From contig NZ_CP031455.1 of assembly GCF_003391135.1 (NCBI RefSeq), positions 3,937,001 through 4,001,000 of the forward strand: 64,000 bases of DNA, read 5' to 3'. The translations under genes were made by a program, and so were the position numbers. The notes beneath the pieces were generated by a model. That model was given only the letters and a program-made list of their open reading frames with translations, searched no databases and was not told where the DNA came from. Origin of the DNA: Streptoverticillium olivoreticuli subsp. olivoreticuli. GTDB taxonomy: Bacteria > Actinomycetota > Actinomycetes > Streptomycetales > Streptomycetaceae. Positions 43,846-54,877 of this stretch are shown piece by piece (the first letter of the stretch is position 1; every line of letters starts with the position of its first letter).

Positions 43846-44582
43846 TGGAGGCGCTGGAGCCGGGGCGTCGGCTCGACGCCCAGCTCGCGGGAGAGGGTGT
43901 CACGGAGCCTGCGGAACTCCTCCAGGGCGCGCCAGGGGCTGCCCGAGTGGTAGAGCGCCGTCATCAGGTGGGCGCTGAGGTTCTCGTTGAGGGTGTGGCG
44001 GGCGGTGAGGATGCGCAGTTCGGCGATGAGGCCGGAGTAGCGGCCGAGCGCGAGGTCGGCTCTGATGCGCTGTTCGAGGACCTGCATGCGGTCCTCTTCC
44101 ATCCCGATGGCCTCCAGTTGGAGGGCCGGGCCGTGCGGGGTGTCGGCGAGGGCGGGGCCGCGCCAGAGTTCGAGCGCCTCCCGCAGCAGCCGGGCGGCCG
44201 CGCGGGGGTCGCCCGCCTCCATGGCCGTACCGCCGCGGCCGGCGAGGTCGCGGAAGGCGTCGAGGTCGTGGCTCGCGGGTTCCACGGCCAGCCGATAGCC
44301 GCCGAACGAGGTGGAGAGCACGTCCTTCGCCGAGAGCCCGGTGCCGTCGGGCAGCACCGCGGCGATGTGGCGCCGCAGTTGGAGGATGTACGTCTGGAGG
44401 GTGGTGGCGGCACTGCGCGGGGGTGCGGCGCCCCAGATCTCCTCCATGAGGAGCTCCTTGGGCACGGTCCGTCCCGCGTGGAGCGAGAGCAGGGCGAGGA
44501 CCTGGCGGGGCTTTCCCGCGGTCGGGACGATGGATCCGCCGTGGTGACGGACGGACAGGGGTCCCAGTACTGCAATCTGCAC
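43767..44582 (-). CDS. SARP-family pathway activator
   Basis: 271 aa from GTG 44582 (GGAG eight bases upstream; the frame is open 54 codons further). OmpR-like DNA-binding domain: QIAVLGPLSVRHHGG, LALLSLHAGRTVPKELLMEEIWG, TLQTYILQLRRHI; then a BTAD (LDAFRDLAGRG... ALYHSGSPWRALEEFRRLRDTLSRELGVEPTPRLQRLH). Known: small SARPs such as ActII-ORF4 switch on their own PKS cluster by binding heptameric repeats. Likely cluster-situated activator. Confidence 0.93.
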   Translation of the reverse strand: MQIAVLGPLSVRHHGGSIVPTAGKPRQVLALLSLHAGRTVPKELLMEEIWGAAPPRSAATTLQTYILQLRRHIAAVLPDGTGLSAKDVLSTSFGGYRLAVEPASHDLDAFRDLAGRGGTAMEAGDPRAAARLLREALELWRGPALADTPHGPALQLEAIGMEEDRMQVLEQRIRADLALGRYSGLIAELRILTARHTLNENLSAHLMTALYHSGSPWRALEEFRRLRDTLSRELGVEPTPRLQRLHQAVLSGDMSLAERPDATAARPLSAG

Positions 44583-44894
44583 GGTCGCAACTCCGATCCG
44601 GAGCGGTGGGGTTGTGCTGGAGCATCGCACCGGCGGCGGGTGGGCAACCAGTGGGAGCGGCACCAACCGGGGCGTGAATACCACCGCCCGGGCATATGCG
44701 TTTTGCATATGAGGATCCGGCCGTCCGCGACTCCACCCGGACACGGCGGGGCGACGGCGTCAAGTGGGCCGCATCGGCCGGGAGTATCGCGTTCCGGCCT
44801 TTCATTTCAAGATTGTTTCTTCGGAAAGATTCGGGAGGTACGGTACGTATGATGCCTTAGGGGGGTATTCCAGAGGCACACGAGGGGGGACCAA
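44583..44894. promoter_or_regulatory. SARP / histidine kinase divergent promoter
   Basis: 312 bp without a gene. CATATG occurs twice, at 44693-44698 and 44706-44711, separated by CGTTTTG (13-bp period), a candidate regulator site. An AT-rich stretch at about 44800-44830 is unusual for the genome and may mark the kinase promoter. Confidence 0.5.
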
Positions 44895-46103
44895 ATGGTG
44901 CGCGGGAGAAGTCAGTTGATCGCGTCATGGCCATTGACGGCGCGCATCCTGGGACTCCAGGCCGGACTGGGTCTCGTGGGCCTCGCCGGGGAACCCCACG
45001 CCGCGTGCAGCTTCCCCAGCCTCGCCACCTGGGCCGTCTGCCTCAGTGTGCTCCTCGGCCTGCAGTGGCTGCACAGCACCCCCGCGCACTGCGCGCGGTT
45101 ACGCAAGTGGAAACCCCTGACGCTCGTCCTCCACGCGGTGTGCACGTTCCTGCCGATGGCGGTGTGGGAAGCGGAATGGCCGGGAATGGCGGGCTTCCTG
45201 GCCGGTACCGCCGCCAACGCCCTCGGCCGCAGGTCGGGTTGGGCGGCGTTCGCCACCACGGCGGTCTGCTCGTGGGTCATGGCCCGGGTCGTCGACCCGC
45301 ACTCGCTCGACTCCTGGGTCGCGCTCGCCACCACCGTCGCCATCGGGCTCGTCGTCCACGGCGCGCTGCGGGACGTGCGCCTCACCGCCCGGATCCGCGC
45401 GGAGATGCTGGCCATCGACCGGCGCGCCCGGCAGGAGGAGTGCGAGCGCATCGCCCGCGAACTGCACGACCGGTTCACCAACCCGCTCACCGCGGTGACG
45501 CTCAAGAGCGAGATGACGCGCCGCGCGCTCCCCGAGAAACAGGAGCGCACGCGCCGCCAGCTCCAGGACATCGCGAGCCTGACGCGCGAGGTGCTCACGG
45601 AGCTGCGCGCCACCGCAGGCGGCTACCGCGACCTGTCCTTGCGGGACGAACTGGAGTACGCGCGCCGGCTGCTCACCGACACCGGCATCGAGGTGGCGGT
45701 GTGGAACGACGTGCCCGCCCCGGACCGGGCCGCCGCGGAGGTCCTCGCCATCGCCGTACGGGAGGGGGTGGCCAACATGCTGCGGCACAGCGACGCGACC
45801 CGGTGCTCCCTCCAGGTGCGCCGGCTCTACGACGGGGGCACGCTGCTGACCATCGGCAACGACGGCATCAGACCGGCGGATTCGGAGGCGGTGTCCACAG
45901 GGGCGGGGCTGCACAATCTCTCGCTGCGCGCGACGAGCATCGGCGGGACGGCTCAGGCGACGGTCCTGCTCAAGGGGTGGTTCACCCTCACCGTGACGTG
46001 TCCCGCGCCGATGACCGAGCGGCTCATGGCGATTCGGGCAGCAGCCACCCGGCTTCCTGGGCCAGGCGCACCGCATCCTGACGCGTACGAGCGCCGAGCT
46101 TAG
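44895..46103 (+). CDS. NarL-type sensor histidine kinase
   Basis: 402 aa, ATG 44895 preceded by GGGGGGACCAA. Four to six hydrophobic segments in residues 15-155, then HisKA_3: ECERIARELHDRFTNPLTAVTLKSE with phospho-acceptor His191, N-box REGVANMLRHSDAT near 295, and G-box NDGIRPADSEAVSTGAGLHNL. Cognate response regulator is the convergent gene next door, overlapping by 80 bp at the 3' ends, an unusual arrangement. Signal unknown. Confidence 0.92.
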   Translation: MVRGRSQLIASWPLTARILGLQAGLGLVGLAGEPHAACSFPSLATWAVCLSVLLGLQWLHSTPAHCARLRKWKPLTLVLHAVCTFLPMAVWEAEWPGMAGFLAGTAANALGRRSGWAAFATTAVCSWVMARVVDPHSLDSWVALATTVAIGLVVHGALRDVRLTARIRAEMLAIDRRARQEECERIARELHDRFTNPLTAVTLKSEMTRRALPEKQERTRRQLQDIASLTREVLTELRATAGGYRDLSLRDELEYARRLLTDTGIEVAVWNDVPAPDRAAAEVLAIAVREGVANMLRHSDATRCSLQVRRLYDGGTLLTIGNDGIRPADSEAVSTGAGLHNLSLRATSIGGTAQATVLLKGWFTLTVTCPAPMTERLMAIRAAATRLPGPGAPHPDAYERRA

Positions 46104-46644
46104 TGACCGCGTTGCCGAGGTAATTCCGGACCGTGCCGGTGGAAAGCCTGAGCGAGGTGGCGATTTCCGCCACGGGATACCCGGCGGCCGCCCGCTGGAG
46201 CACCTCCGTCTCCCGGGAGGTGAGCGGATTCTCCGGGCTCTGCCAGGCGTTGAGCAACAGCGCCGTGTCCACGACACGGCCGCCCTGGGCGACGGTGCGG
46301 ATCGCCTGGGTGAACTCGTCGGGCGGCGCGTCCTTGAGCAGATAGCCGTCGACGTGGAGATCCATCGCACGGCGGATCACCCCCGGCTGGCTGAGGCTGG
46401 TCACCAGCAGGATCCGGCAGCCGGGCAGGTGCTCCCGCAGCTGCGCCGCCGCGTCCAGGCCGCTCATGTCGGGCATGTTGACGTCCAGCACGGCGACGTC
46501 GGGCCGGTGCTCCAGCGCGTACGGCAGGACGGACCGGCCCTCCCCCGTCTCGGCGACGACCTCCATGCCGCGCTCCGCTTTCAGCAGCAGCACCAGCGCA
46601 CCCCGGATAAGGCTCTCGTCCTCGGCCAGCAGAACTCGTATCAC
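46024..46644 (-). CDS. NarL/LuxR-family response regulator
   Basis: 206 aa from GTG 46644. Receiver: LLAEDESLIRG, phospho-acceptor Asp54 in AVLDVNMPDMSGL, conserved Lys in LLKDAPPDE. LuxR HTH: LTSRETEVLQRAAAGYPVAEIATSLRLSTGTVRNYLGNAVTKLGARTRQDAV. Convergent with the kinase gene. Probably regulates the PKS cluster or its SARP. Confidence 0.94.
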   Translation of the reverse strand: MIRVLLAEDESLIRGALVLLLKAERGMEVVAETGEGRSVLPYALEHRPDVAVLDVNMPDMSGLDAAAQLREHLPGCRILLVTSLSQPGVIRRAMDLHVDGYLLKDAPPDEFTQAIRTVAQGGRVVDTALLLNAWQSPENPLTSRETEVLQRAAAGYPVAEIATSLRLSTGTVRNYLGNAVTKLGARTRQDAVRLAQEAGWLLPESP

Positions 46645-46842
46645 GCGCCCACGCCCCCCGGTATTTGTATGGAGCATAGACCATGCGCTTTTCGCGCAAA
46701 CCCCGTGGAGAGCACGGGTTTTACCAGTTCTCCGCGGCTACCCCGCAGCGCGTGCCGACGGCCTCCGGGAGGCGGCTCCAGCAGGGCTCCATCCGCTCAG
46801 CCGACCATGGGCCAGATCGACGACGTGCTGGAGGAGGCCCGT

Positions 46843-47760
46843 ATGACTGGTGTCGGACAGGGGACGGAAGGGCGGCTGGAGGAGGTCGCCGACGGGGTGT
46901 TCGGCTACATCCAGCCCGACGGCGGCTGGTGCCTGAACAACGCCGGGCTGATCGTCTCGGACGGACGGTCCGCGCTCGTGGACACCGCCGCGACGGAGAC
47001 CCGCGCCCGCGCGCTGCGGGACGCCGTGCTCGGCGTCTCCCCCGCGGCCCCGCGGACGCTGGTCAACACCCACTTCCACGGGGACCACGCCTTCGGCAAC
47101 TTCGTCTTCCCCGAGGCCCTCGTCATCGGGCACGAGCGGACCCGTACGGAGATGCTCTCCGCCGGACTGCACCTGACCGGGCTGTGGCCCGACGTGTGCT
47201 GGGGCGACATCGACCTGGTGCCGCCCGCGCTCACCTTCACGGACCGGCTGACGCTGCACGTGGGGGACGTCCGCGCCGAACTCCTGCACCTGGGGCCCGC
47301 GCACACCAGCAACGACACCGTCGTCTGGCTCCCCGAGCAGCGGGTGCTCCTCGCGGGCGACCTCGTGATGAACGGGGCCACCCCCTTCGTGCCCATGGGC
47401 TCCGTCAGCGGGTCGCTGGCCGCGCTCGCCGTGCTGCGCGAGCTGGACCCGCGCACCATCGTGCCGGGGCACGGGCCGGTCTCGGGGCCGGGGCTCCTGG
47501 ACGATGCCGAGCAGTACCTCCGGTACGTCCGCGAGCTCGCCCGGGAGGGCATGGAGGCCGGGCTCTCGCCGATCGACATCGCCCGCGAGGCGGATCTCGG
47601 GCCGTACGGCGGCTGGCTCGACTCCGAGCGCCTCGTACCAAATCTGCACCGCGCGATCGCCGAGGAGCGTGGGGCCGCGCCGGGCAGCCCTGTCGACATG
47701 ACGGCGCTCTTCGGAGAGATGATCGAGTTTCACGGCGGCGTTCCGGCTTGCCATGTCTGA
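46843..47760 (+). CDS. Metallo-beta-lactamase-fold polyketide cyclase (ActIV type)
   Basis: 305 aa; ATG 46843 has GGAGGAGG upstream (earlier in-frame ATG at 46807 lacks one). Metal site THFHGDH with His77, His79, Asp81, His82; further ligands in LLHLGPAHTSND, LLAGDLVMNG and VPGHGPVSGP. Start EVADGVFGYIQPDGGWCLNNAGLIV closely matches ActIV as I recall it. Known: ActIV closes the second ring and releases the chain from ACP by thioester hydrolysis. Completes the minimal aromatic set of the cluster. Confidence 0.9.
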   Translation: MTGVGQGTEGRLEEVADGVFGYIQPDGGWCLNNAGLIVSDGRSALVDTAATETRARALRDAVLGVSPAAPRTLVNTHFHGDHAFGNFVFPEALVIGHERTRTEMLSAGLHLTGLWPDVCWGDIDLVPPALTFTDRLTLHVGDVRAELLHLGPAHTSNDTVVWLPEQRVLLAGDLVMNGATPFVPMGSVSGSLAALAVLRELDPRTIVPGHGPVSGPGLLDDAEQYLRYVRELAREGMEAGLSPIDIAREADLGPYGGWLDSERLVPNLHRAIAEERGAAPGSPVDMTALFGEMIEFHGGVPACHV

Positions 47761-47817
47761 CACCACCGTTCGGGGGTGCGTCGGGTCTTTCCCGGCTGCG
47801 CTCCGACCCTGGCGGAG

Positions 47818-48062
47818 GGGGCTGGAGCGGGGCTGGACGATTGCTCGGCTGCGGGCCCGTTGCCGCCTGCGGCGGAGGCGCCCTGCGGGCGCGTCCTCAA
47901 TCGCCGGACGGGCTGAAATCAGCCCGTCCGGCGATTGAGGACCGGGGTCTGGGGCGGAGCCCCAGTTCGGGAAGGGGCGGGGATGGGGAACAAAGCCCGC
48001 CGGGCCGCACCCGGGCACGGGTCCGGGGCGGAGCCCCGGCCTCGGCGGAGCCGCGCATCAGA
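47818..48062. repeat. Dispersed palindromic repeat copy between convergent genes
   Basis: Contains the hairpin 47893-47942 (24-bp arms, GTCCTCAATCGCCGGACGGG core, AA loop), GGGGCGGAGCCCC, and CAGTTCGGGAAGGGGCGGGG ATGGGG, an attB-like module with one change (A for C). Fills the gap between the ActIV-type gene and the ornithine-cyclodeaminase family gene. Confidence 0.85.
47893..47942. terminator. 24-bp hairpin, probable bidirectional terminator
   Basis: Arms 47893-47916 and 47919-47942 perfectly complementary with a 2-nt centre; lies between two convergent stops. Confidence 0.75.
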
Positions 48063-48071
48063 CGCTGCGGG

Positions 48072-49034
48072 TCAGTCGAACGGGACGTCCGCGCCCGCGC
48101 CCCGCGCCACCGCGCACTGATAAAGAAGGTCGCAAGCCACCGCATCCTCCACCGGCACGCCCACCGACTTGAAGACCGTCACCTCCGCCGCGGAGCGCCG
48201 CCCCGCGTGCCGCCCGGAGAGAAGGTCGCCCAGCTCCGTCATCGCCGGACGGGCCGGGAGCGCGCCCTCGGCCACGGGGATCAGGATGTCCCCCGCCTCG
48301 CGCAGCACCGCTTCGGCGGACTCCACGAAGAGGCCGGCCCGGGCGACGAGCGCGGTCGGCAGTTCGCGCCGGGCCGCGCCGTAGGCGCCCACGGCGCTGA
48401 CGTGCAGACCTTCGCGGCGGACCGCGGAGTCCTCGAAGAGGGGCCGCTCGGCGGAGGTGACCGTGCAGATCACGTCCGCGTCCCGGACCGCGGTGGTGAC
48501 GTCCTCGTGGACCTCCGCGTCGATGTCCTGCCCGCGGGCCCACTCGGCGAGCAGGCGGGCCTTGCGCGGGTCGCGGCTGTGCAGCCGGACGGAGGTCCAC
48601 GGCCGCAGACCGGCGAGCCCTTCGAGGTGGCCCCTGCCCTGCGCCCCGGCGCCGATGACGGTCAGCACGCGCGCGGCCGGGGGCGCGAGCAGGTCGGTGG
48701 CGAGGACGGTGACGGCGGCCGTCCGCAGGCGGGTCACGGCGGCTGCGTCCAGTACGGCCAGCGGGCGGCCGGTGACGGCGTCGAAGAGGGGCACCAGCCC
48801 CTGGACGGCGGGCAGTTCGGGCGCCGTGTCGAAGAGGGTGAGCAGCTTGACCGACAGCGTCGTGGCGTGGACCGCGGGCATGAGGAGCAGTTCGCCGTCC
48901 CCGACGGACACGGACGTCCGCGTGAACCCGGGGTCCGCACCGCCGCCCGAGGTGAAGGCCGCGCCGATGCCGGACGCGAGCTCGGGTACGGACAGGAGGC
49001 CGTCGATCGTCTTTGCGTCCAGGAACTTCAGCAC
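48072..49034 (-). CDS. Ornithine cyclodeaminase / mu-crystallin family protein
   Basis: 320 aa. LDAKTIDGLLSVPELASGI start, substrate-site RTSVSVGDGELLLMPA, TRLRTAAVTVLA, Rossmann VIGAGAQGRGHLEGL near 125, and VFKSVGVPVEDAVACDLLY near the end. Known: the family includes ornithine cyclodeaminase, alanine dehydrogenase and imine reductases using NAD(P). Substrate undetermined. Divergent from sdhC; shares that promoter region and its CCATAG/CTATGG palindrome. Confidence 0.88.
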   Translation of the reverse strand: MLKFLDAKTIDGLLSVPELASGIGAAFTSGGGADPGFTRTSVSVGDGELLLMPAVHATTLSVKLLTLFDTAPELPAVQGLVPLFDAVTGRPLAVLDAAAVTRLRTAAVTVLATDLLAPPAARVLTVIGAGAQGRGHLEGLAGLRPWTSVRLHSRDPRKARLLAEWARGQDIDAEVHEDVTTAVRDADVICTVTSAERPLFEDSAVRREGLHVSAVGAYGAARRELPTALVARAGLFVESAEAVLREAGDILIPVAEGALPARPAMTELGDLLSGRHAGRRSAAEVTVFKSVGVPVEDAVACDLLYQCAVARGAGADVPFD

Positions 49035-49122
49035 GTTTCACGCCCAGGGTCCGGGTGCGGAGGGTTCGGCGGAGTGGCGAGCGCCAGCTTAACGGCGCCG
49101 CCCGCCGCGGGCCCGTACGTCT

Positions 49123-49141
49123 CCATAGCCGATTCCTATGG
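49123..49141. promoter_or_regulatory. Palindrome in the sdhC promoter shared with the lysR promoter
   Basis: CCATAG, CCGATTC, CTATGG. The 15-mer core ATAGCCG-ATT-CCTAT differs from the site at 63156-63170 (ATAGCCG-GAA-CCTAT) only in three central bases. LysR-type geometry. Confidence 0.65.
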
Positions 49142-49198
49142 ATATGAGTCGCACTATGTCTTGGACCTCTCAGGAGGGGCCGACCTAGGGTCGTGTTC

Positions 49199-49903
49199 AT
49201 GGCATTGGCAACGCGGACGGACCGACGGCCGTCCATCGCGCGCACCTTCTGGGGATCGACCGTCGGCAAGAAGACCGTGATGGCCGCGACCGGACTGATC
49301 ATGATCGCGTACCTGGCCGTCCACGCGTTGGGCAACGCCAAGATCTTCTTCGGGGCCGGCGACTTCAACGACTACGGGCACTGGCTGCGCGTCATGGGCG
49401 CCCCGGTCCTGCACCGCGAGTGGGGGCTGTGGACCGCCCGCGTGGTGCTGTCCGCGTCCGTGATCCTGCACGGGGTCTCCGCGTACCAGCTGAGCCGCCG
49501 CGACCTCAAGGCGCGCGCCACGGCCTACGTGCACAAGCGGCGGCGCGCGAGCTACGCGACGCGCACCATGCGCTGGGGCGGCATCATCCTCGCCCTGTTC
49601 ATCGTCTGGCACATCCTCGACCTGACGACGGGCACCGTGCACCCCGGCTTCCAGGAGGGGCACCCGTACCAGAACGTGGTGGACACCTTCTCCACCTGGT
49701 ACGGCAACGTCATCTACATCGTCGCGATGCTCGCCCTGGGCCTGCACATCCGGCACGGGTTCTGGAGCGCCGCGCAGACCCTGGGCGTCGGCAACGCGAC
49801 GCGCGACCGGGTCCTCAAGGCCGTGGCCAATGTCCTGGCGGTGCTGCTGACCGCGACCTTCATCTCCGTCCCCGTGGGCGTCATGACCGGAGTGGTGAGC
49901 TGA
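49199..49903 (+). CDS. sdhC: Succinate dehydrogenase cytochrome b subunit
   Basis: 234 aa from ATG 49199 (a GTG two codons up is possible). Five hydrophobic helices; His ligands in AVHALGNAKIFFG, SVILHGVSAY, VWHILDLTTG and LGLHIRHGFWSA for di-haem b. This is the larger fused-anchor type found with type B-like SDH/fumarate reductases of actinobacteria. Forms the membrane anchor for SdhAB. First gene of sdhCAB. Confidence 0.93.
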   Translation: MALATRTDRRPSIARTFWGSTVGKKTVMAATGLIMIAYLAVHALGNAKIFFGAGDFNDYGHWLRVMGAPVLHREWGLWTARVVLSASVILHGVSAYQLSRRDLKARATAYVHKRRRASYATRTMRWGGIILALFIVWHILDLTTGTVHPGFQEGHPYQNVVDTFSTWYGNVIYIVAMLALGLHIRHGFWSAAQTLGVGNATRDRVLKAVANVLAVLLTATFISVPVGVMTGVVS

Positions 49904-49904
49904 C

Positions 49905-51847
<1,943 letters not shown>

Positions 51848-51851
<4 letters not shown>

Positions 51852-52597
51852 GGCTCACCCTGCGCGTCTGGCGCCAGAAGAACACCGACGCCCCCGGCGC
51901 CATGGCCACCTACGAGGTGGACGGCATCTCGAAGGACATGTCCTTCCTGGAGATGCTCGACACCCTCAACGAGAAGCTCATCCTGGAGGGCGAGGACCCC
52001 GTCGCCTTCGACCACGACTGCCGCGAGGGCATCTGCGGCGCGTGCAGCATGGTCATCAACGGCGACGCGCACGGCCCCGAGCGCACCACCACCTGCCAGC
52101 TCCACATGCGGTCCTTCGCCGACGGCGACACCATCGACGTCGAGCCGTGGCGGGCCACGGCCTTCCCCGTGGTCAGGGACCTCGTCGTGGACCGGTCCGC
52201 GTTCGACCGGATCATCGGGGCCGGCGGCTACATCAGCGTCCCCACCGGTGCCGCGCCCGAGGCGCACGCCACGCCGGTGCCCAAGGCCGACGCCGACTAC
52301 GCCTTCGAGCACGCCGAGTGCATCGGCTGCGGCGCGTGCGTGGCCGCCTGCCCCAACGGCTCCGCGATGCTCTTCACCTCCGCGAAGATCAATCACCTCA
52401 ACGTGCTGCCGCAGGGCGCGCCCGAGCGGGAGTCCCGCGTGCTCGACATGGTCGCCACCATGGACGCCGAGGGCTTCGGCGGCTGCACCCTCACCGGCGA
52501 GTGCGCCACCGCCTGCCCCAAGGGCATCCCGCTGCCGTCCATAGCCGCCATGAACAAGGAGTGGCTGCGCGCCACCCGCAAGGCCGGCAAACGCTGA
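51848..52597 (+). CDS. sdhB: Succinate dehydrogenase iron-sulfur subunit
   Basis: 249 aa. [2Fe-2S]: CREGICGACSM and CQLHM; [4Fe-4S]/[3Fe-4S]: CIGCGACVAACPNGS and CTLTGECATACPKGI. Completes the SdhCAB complex that oxidises succinate and reduces quinone at the membrane. Tight overlap with sdhA. Confidence 0.96.
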
Positions 52598-52646
52598 CCC
52601 GCCGCCCGCGCCGCGCTGTTATGTTCGCCTCTTTGGGGGTGCGGGC

Positions 52647-54559
52647 GTGGCGCGGGTGACAGGTGAGGACCGGCTGAGGGTGCCGGTCGGCGACGACGCG
52701 GAGCGGTGGACGACGCGCGGGCGGGTCCGCAAGGTGCTCTTCGTGGTCCACAACGTGACCTCGGCGACCCGCCTGCTCGACGTGCTGCCGCTCTTCGACG
52801 ACGACACGCGCCTGCAACTGCTGGCGACCTGCACGGGCTCGTCGCCGTTCCTCGCCGGGGTACCGGAGCTGATGGCGGCGGCGGGCCTGCCGGTGCTGCC
52901 CTGGGAACAGGCGAAGGCGACACCGGTGGATCTGGCGATCTCGGCCAGCTACGGCGGTGAACTGCCACTTCTGCGGGGTAAGTTGGCGATATTGTCACAC
53001 GGCGTTGGCTACAATAAGAGATTGGCGACACCGGACACCGGACACCGGACACCGGACACGGTGCGCGGAGCGCGTCCGCCGCTGCCGTCGTACCCGCCGT
53101 CTCCCGGGGCTCCGCCCCGGACCCCGAACGCGGCTTCGCCGCGTGTCCTCAAACGCCGGACGGGCTGAATTCGCCGACCCACGGTCCGTACATTCCGCCC
53201 GGCAACGCACCCGCGCCCGTATTCGGGCTCGCACCCGACTGGTTGCTCCATGACGGGCGGCCCATCGCCGATGTCACCGTCCTGTCCCACCCCGAGCAGC
53301 TCGAACGGCTTCGGGGGGCCTGTCCGGAGGCCGTGCCCACCGCGGTGCTCGCCGGGGATCCCTGCTTCGACCGCATACTCGACGCCCTCCCGTACCGGGA
53401 GCGGTTCCGCCGTGCGCTCGGCGTGGCGGCGGGCCAGCGGCTGATCGTGGTCAACTCGACCTGGTCGCCCGGCTCCCTGTTCGGTGACGGCGACGGGGAT
53501 CTGTTGCCGTCCCTGCTCCCCCGGCTGACGGCCGAGCTGCCCGCCGACGAGTACCACCTGGCCGCCGTCCTCCACCCCAACATCTGGCACGGGCACGGCC
53601 CCGGCCAGGTCCGCGCCTGGCTGGACCGGGCGCGCCGGGCGGGGCTGGTGCTCGTACCGCCGCTGGAGGGCTGGCGGCAGGCGCTGGTCGCCGCCGACTG
53701 CGTGCTGGGCGACCACGGGTCCGTCACCTACTACGCCGCCGCCATCGGCACGCCCGTGCTGCTGGGCGCGTTCCCGGACGCCGCGCTGGACCCGGAGTCA
53801 CCGGTCGCCGCCCTGGGGCGCGCCGCGCCGCGGCTGCGTCCGTACGAGGGGCTGCGCGCCCAGCTCGACCACGTCGTCGACCGCCACGAGCCCGGCCGCT
53901 ACCGCGAGTTCGCCGCGCAGGTCAGCTCGGATCCGGGCGGGTCGGCGCGGCTGTTGCGCCGCGTCTTCTACGAGCTCATCGGCATCCCCGAGCCCACCGA
54001 CCGGCCTGCCCTCCTCGACCGGCTCCCCCTGCCCGCCTTCGAACCGGCGATGCGCACCGCTCCCGTACGGGTCCTCACCCGGCTGCTCGGCGCCGACCCG
54101 CCGGAGATCGCCGTCGTCCGCCACGCGGAAGGCGCGTACGAGCCGGAGGGCGACGACGACTTCGGCTGGGACGCCCACACGACGGTCCACGAGGACACCC
54201 GGGACGCGGGCCGGCTGGGCATCGCGGACGTGATCGTGCGGTACGGCCGCGCCGACGATCCCCGGGTCGGCCCGCCGGAGGCGTGGACGGAAGAGGTACT
54301 GGCCCGGCATCCCGGGTGCGCGCTCGCGGTGTATGTGACGGGGGTGGACCGCTGCGCGGTGCGCGTTCGTGGGGGCGGGGTGGTGTGGTTGTCCGCGACT
54401 GCGGGTCCTGACGGGCGTCCCGATCTGTGCGACCCGGCGACGTATGCGTCCGCGTTGCACGCGTGGCTGGCCTCGGGGAAGTCGCTGGCGGAGGTGGTGA
54501 CTTCGGGGGTGACGGTGGTTACGGGTGGGGTGCGGCACGGTGTGAGGGTGCGGGTTTGA
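52647..54559 (+). pseudogene. GT-B-like protein gene broken by a dispersed repeat
   Basis: Two open parts of one protein. Part 1 (52647-53168, GTG start): VRKVLFVVHNVTSATRLLDVLPLF, LLATCTGSSPF, ILSHGVGYNKRLATP, then 50 junk residues encoded by a repeat, ending at TGA 53166. Part 2 resumes in another frame at about 53190 (YIPPGNAPAPVFGLAPDWLLHDGRPIADVTVLSHPEQ) and continues to 54559 with LGDHGSVTYYAAAIGTPVLLGAF, a CDP-glycerol/UDP-sugar transferase-like donor site. The halves fit on either side of the repeat. A TTG at 53243 could restart translation, but the N-domain would be lost. Substrate unknown. Confidence 0.8.
53027..53190. repeat. Truncated dispersed repeat inside the GT-B-like gene
   Basis: Starts with four GACACCG heptamers (53027-53054), then CCCGGGGCTCCGCCCCGGAC, CGCGGCTTCGCCGCG and one arm of the hairpin (TCCTCAAACGCCGGACGGGC TGAATTCGCC). 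The second arm is missing. Compare 32239-32266. Confidence 0.8.
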
Positions 54560-54877
54560 TTTCCCCAGCCCCGCCCCTTCCCGCAGCATCTGATGCGCGG
54601 CTCCGCCGCGGCCGGGGCTCCGCCCCGGACCCCCGGTCGGGTGCGGCCCGGCGGGCGCTTGTTCCCCAGCCCCGCCCCTTCCCGAAACCGGGGCTCCGCC
54701 CCGGACCCCGAAGCACGCTTCGCGCGCTGTCCTCAATCGCCGGACGGGCTGGAAAACCAGCCCGTCCGGCGATTGAGGACGCGCCCGCAGGGCGCCCCCG
54801 CCGCAGGCGGCAACCGGCCCGCGGCCGGGGGCCTGGGGCACGCGCCCCAGTTCGGGAAGGGGCGGGGCTGGGGAAAA
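54560..54877. repeat. Dispersed palindromic repeat copy between convergent genes
   Basis: Carries the module CCCCAGCCCCGCCCCTTCCC twice on this strand (about 54564, 54663), the second continuing into GAAACCGG (54663-54690, a perfect attB-like 28-mer on the minus strand); GGGGCTCCGCCCCGG; hairpin 54729-54780; and GGGAAGGGGCGGGGCTGGGG at about 54857-54876. No coding potential seen. Confidence 0.88.
54729..54780. terminator. 24-bp hairpin, probable bidirectional terminator
   Basis: Arms 54729-54752 and 54757-54780 are perfectly complementary around AAAA. Confidence 0.75.

Noticed and set aside
46683..49280. 865-codon plus-strand frame over the cyclase and OCD-family genes
   Set aside because: Reads through repeat DNA and is out of frame with the metallo-beta-lactamase motifs.
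53027..53061. GACACCG tandem array as a CRISPR-like repeat
   Set aside because: 7-bp units without spacers; a simple tandem repeat at the edge of a dispersed element.
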